Part shown: positions 8,944 through 9,913 of the stretch, in pieces | How positions within the stretch are numbered: position 1 is the first letter of the stretch | Layout: every line of letters begins with the position of its first letter | NCBI GenBank assembly: GCA_027483745.1 | Contig: JAIXTZ010000325.1 | Span: 1-9,913, forward strand | Length of the DNA stretch: 9,913 bases | Direction of reading: 5' to 3' | DNA from: Lysobacteraceae bacterium | GTDB taxonomy: Bacteria; Pseudomonadota; Gammaproteobacteria; Xanthomonadales; Xanthomonadaceae | Notes under the pieces: generated by a model | What the model was told of the DNA's origin: nothing | The model's input: only the letters and a program-made list of their open reading frames with translations | The model's database searches: none | Made by a program: the position numbers and the translations under genes

Positions 8944-9913
8944 GCGCCGAGACGACCGCGCCGACGATCACCCTGATCGAAGCGATTACCCAGGCGCTGG
9001 CCTACGAGATGACGAACGACCCGAGCGTCCTGGTTCTTGGCGAGGACGTCGGCGTGAACGGCGGCGTGTTCCGCGCCACTGCCGGCCTGCAGATGCGCTT
9101 CGGGATGGACCGCGTGCTCGACACGCCGCTCGACGAGACGACGATCGCCGGCCTCACGGTCGGCCTCGCCACGCAGGGCATGAAGCCCGTGGCCGAAGTG
9201 CAGTTCGACGGCTTCGTCTACCCGATGCTCGACCACCTGATCTGCCACGCGGCGCGCTTCCGCAACCGCACGCGCGGCCGCCTCACCTGCCCGATGGTGC
9301 TGCGCGTGCCCTGGGGCGGCGGCATCCGCGCGCCCGAGCATCACTCGGAAGCGAACGAGGCCATGTTCACCAACGTGCCCGGCCTGCGCGTGGTGATGCC
9401 CTCCTCGCCGCAGCGCGCCTACGGCCTGCTGCTCGCCGCCATCCGCGACCCGGACCCCGTGATCTATATGGAGCCGAAGCGGATCTACCGCCAATACAAG
9501 GAAGAGGTGCCCGACGACGGCGAAGCCCTGCCGCTTGATGTCTGCTTCGTGCTGCGCGACGGCACCGACGTGACCCTCGTGACCTGGGGCGCCCAGGTGA
9601 AGGAATGCCTCGAAGCCGCCGAGAAGCTCGCGGCGGAGGGCATCAGCGCCGAGGTCATCGACGTCGCCACGCTCAAGCCGCTCGATTTCGACACCATCCA
9701 CGAATCGGTGCGCAAGACCGGCCGCTGCGTGATCGTCCACGAGGCCTGTCGCACCGCTGGCTTCGGCGCGGAGATCGCCGCGCGGCTCGCCGAGCACGCG
9801 ATGTACGACCTCGTCGCGCCGGTCGAGCGCGTCACCGGCTACGACGTGCCGATCCCGCTGTTCCGCCTCGAGATGAAGTACCTGCCCTCGGTCGAGAAGA
9901 TCGTGGCCGCCGC
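8940..9913 (+). CDS. 2-oxo acid dehydrogenase E1 component, beta subunit, last residues cut by window edge
   Basis: Partner of the alpha subunit; it completes the ThDP site at the subunit interface and carries the C-terminal transketolase domain. The window holds 324 full codons plus two bases, against a usual 325-350, so only a short tail is missing. Visible blocks: LVLGEDVGVNGGVFRAT (31-47), LDTPLDE with the E66 expected to activate the thiamine ring, VAEVQFDGF (84-92), LRVPWGGGIRAPEHHSE (121-137) with H135 aligned to the catalytic histidine of human BCKDHB, VVMPSSP (151-157), and a C-terminal half with VTWGAQVKE, IDVATLKPLDFDTI and VHEACRTAGFGAEIA. The sequence mixes features of branched-chain and Gram-positive-type pyruvate enzymes, so the substrate is open. 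The start codon overlaps the alpha stop codon by ATGA. A lipoyl-bearing E2 gene is the expected next gene outside the window. Confidence 0.94.
   Translation, partial: MSAETTAPTITLIEAITQALAYEMTNDPSVLVLGEDVGVNGGVFRATAGLQMRFGMDRVLDTPLDETTIAGLTVGLATQGMKPVAEVQFDGFVYPMLDHLICHAARFRNRTRGRLTCPMVLRVPWGGGIRAPEHHSEANEAMFTNVPGLRVVMPSSPQRAYGLLLAAIRDPDPVIYMEPKRIYRQYKEEVPDDGEALPLDVCFVLRDGTDVTLVTWGAQVKECLEAAEKLAAEGISAEVIDVATLKPLDFDTIHESVRKTGRCVIVHEACRTAGFGAEIAARLAEHAMYDLVAPVERVTGYDVPIPLFRLEMKYLPSVEKIVAA

Noticed and set aside
7834..9797. Minus-strand open frames opposite the E1 alpha and beta genes (7834-8649, 8874-9797)
   Set aside because: They are composition-driven shadows of the E1 genes; the products have no recognisable domain and no sensible start context.

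Overview
The window is GC-rich, densely coded DNA with short spacers. The gene types suggest a gammaproteobacterium of the Xanthomonadales (Xanthomonas, Lysobacter, Stenotrophomonas and relatives). The main clue is a tryptophan 2,3-dioxygenase whose active-site residues follow the Xanthomonas campestris enzyme with a constant offset of 3. A large secreted nuclease and a two-subunit E1 oxo-acid dehydrogenase fit that group. The assignment is inference from protein character, not from a marker gene.

Layout. Bases 1-1281 (minus) hold a proton-coupled oligopeptide (POT/PTR) transporter, cut by the left edge. It has its own likely promoter in the 179-base spacer. Bases 1461-3972 (minus) form a probable two-gene unit. 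Tryptophan 2,3-dioxygenase (kynA, 3106-3972) is followed after 73 bases by an AbgT-family transporter (1461-3032), and the unit ends at a strong intrinsic terminator (1404-1436). A 166-base divergent region (3973-4138) separates kynA from a plus-strand gene for a 1207-residue secreted nuclease (4139-7762), which ends at a perfect 13-bp terminator hairpin. Bases 7867-9913 (plus) carry the alpha and beta subunits of a 2-oxo acid dehydrogenase E1. The two genes overlap by ATGA and the beta gene is cut by the right edge a few residues before its expected end.

How the genes work together. The theme is use of external protein and nucleic acid and of amino acids: peptide uptake, tryptophan ring opening, extracellular DNA degradation, and oxidative decarboxylation of branched-chain 2-oxo acids or pyruvate. 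No mobile element, CRISPR array, RNA gene or defence system was seen. No stretch longer than 179 bases lacks a gene. Most of the window looks ordinary. The best lead is the pairing of kynA with an AbgT-type carrier, because kynurenine is itself an aminobenzoyl amino acid. The second is the unusual domain string of the nuclease.
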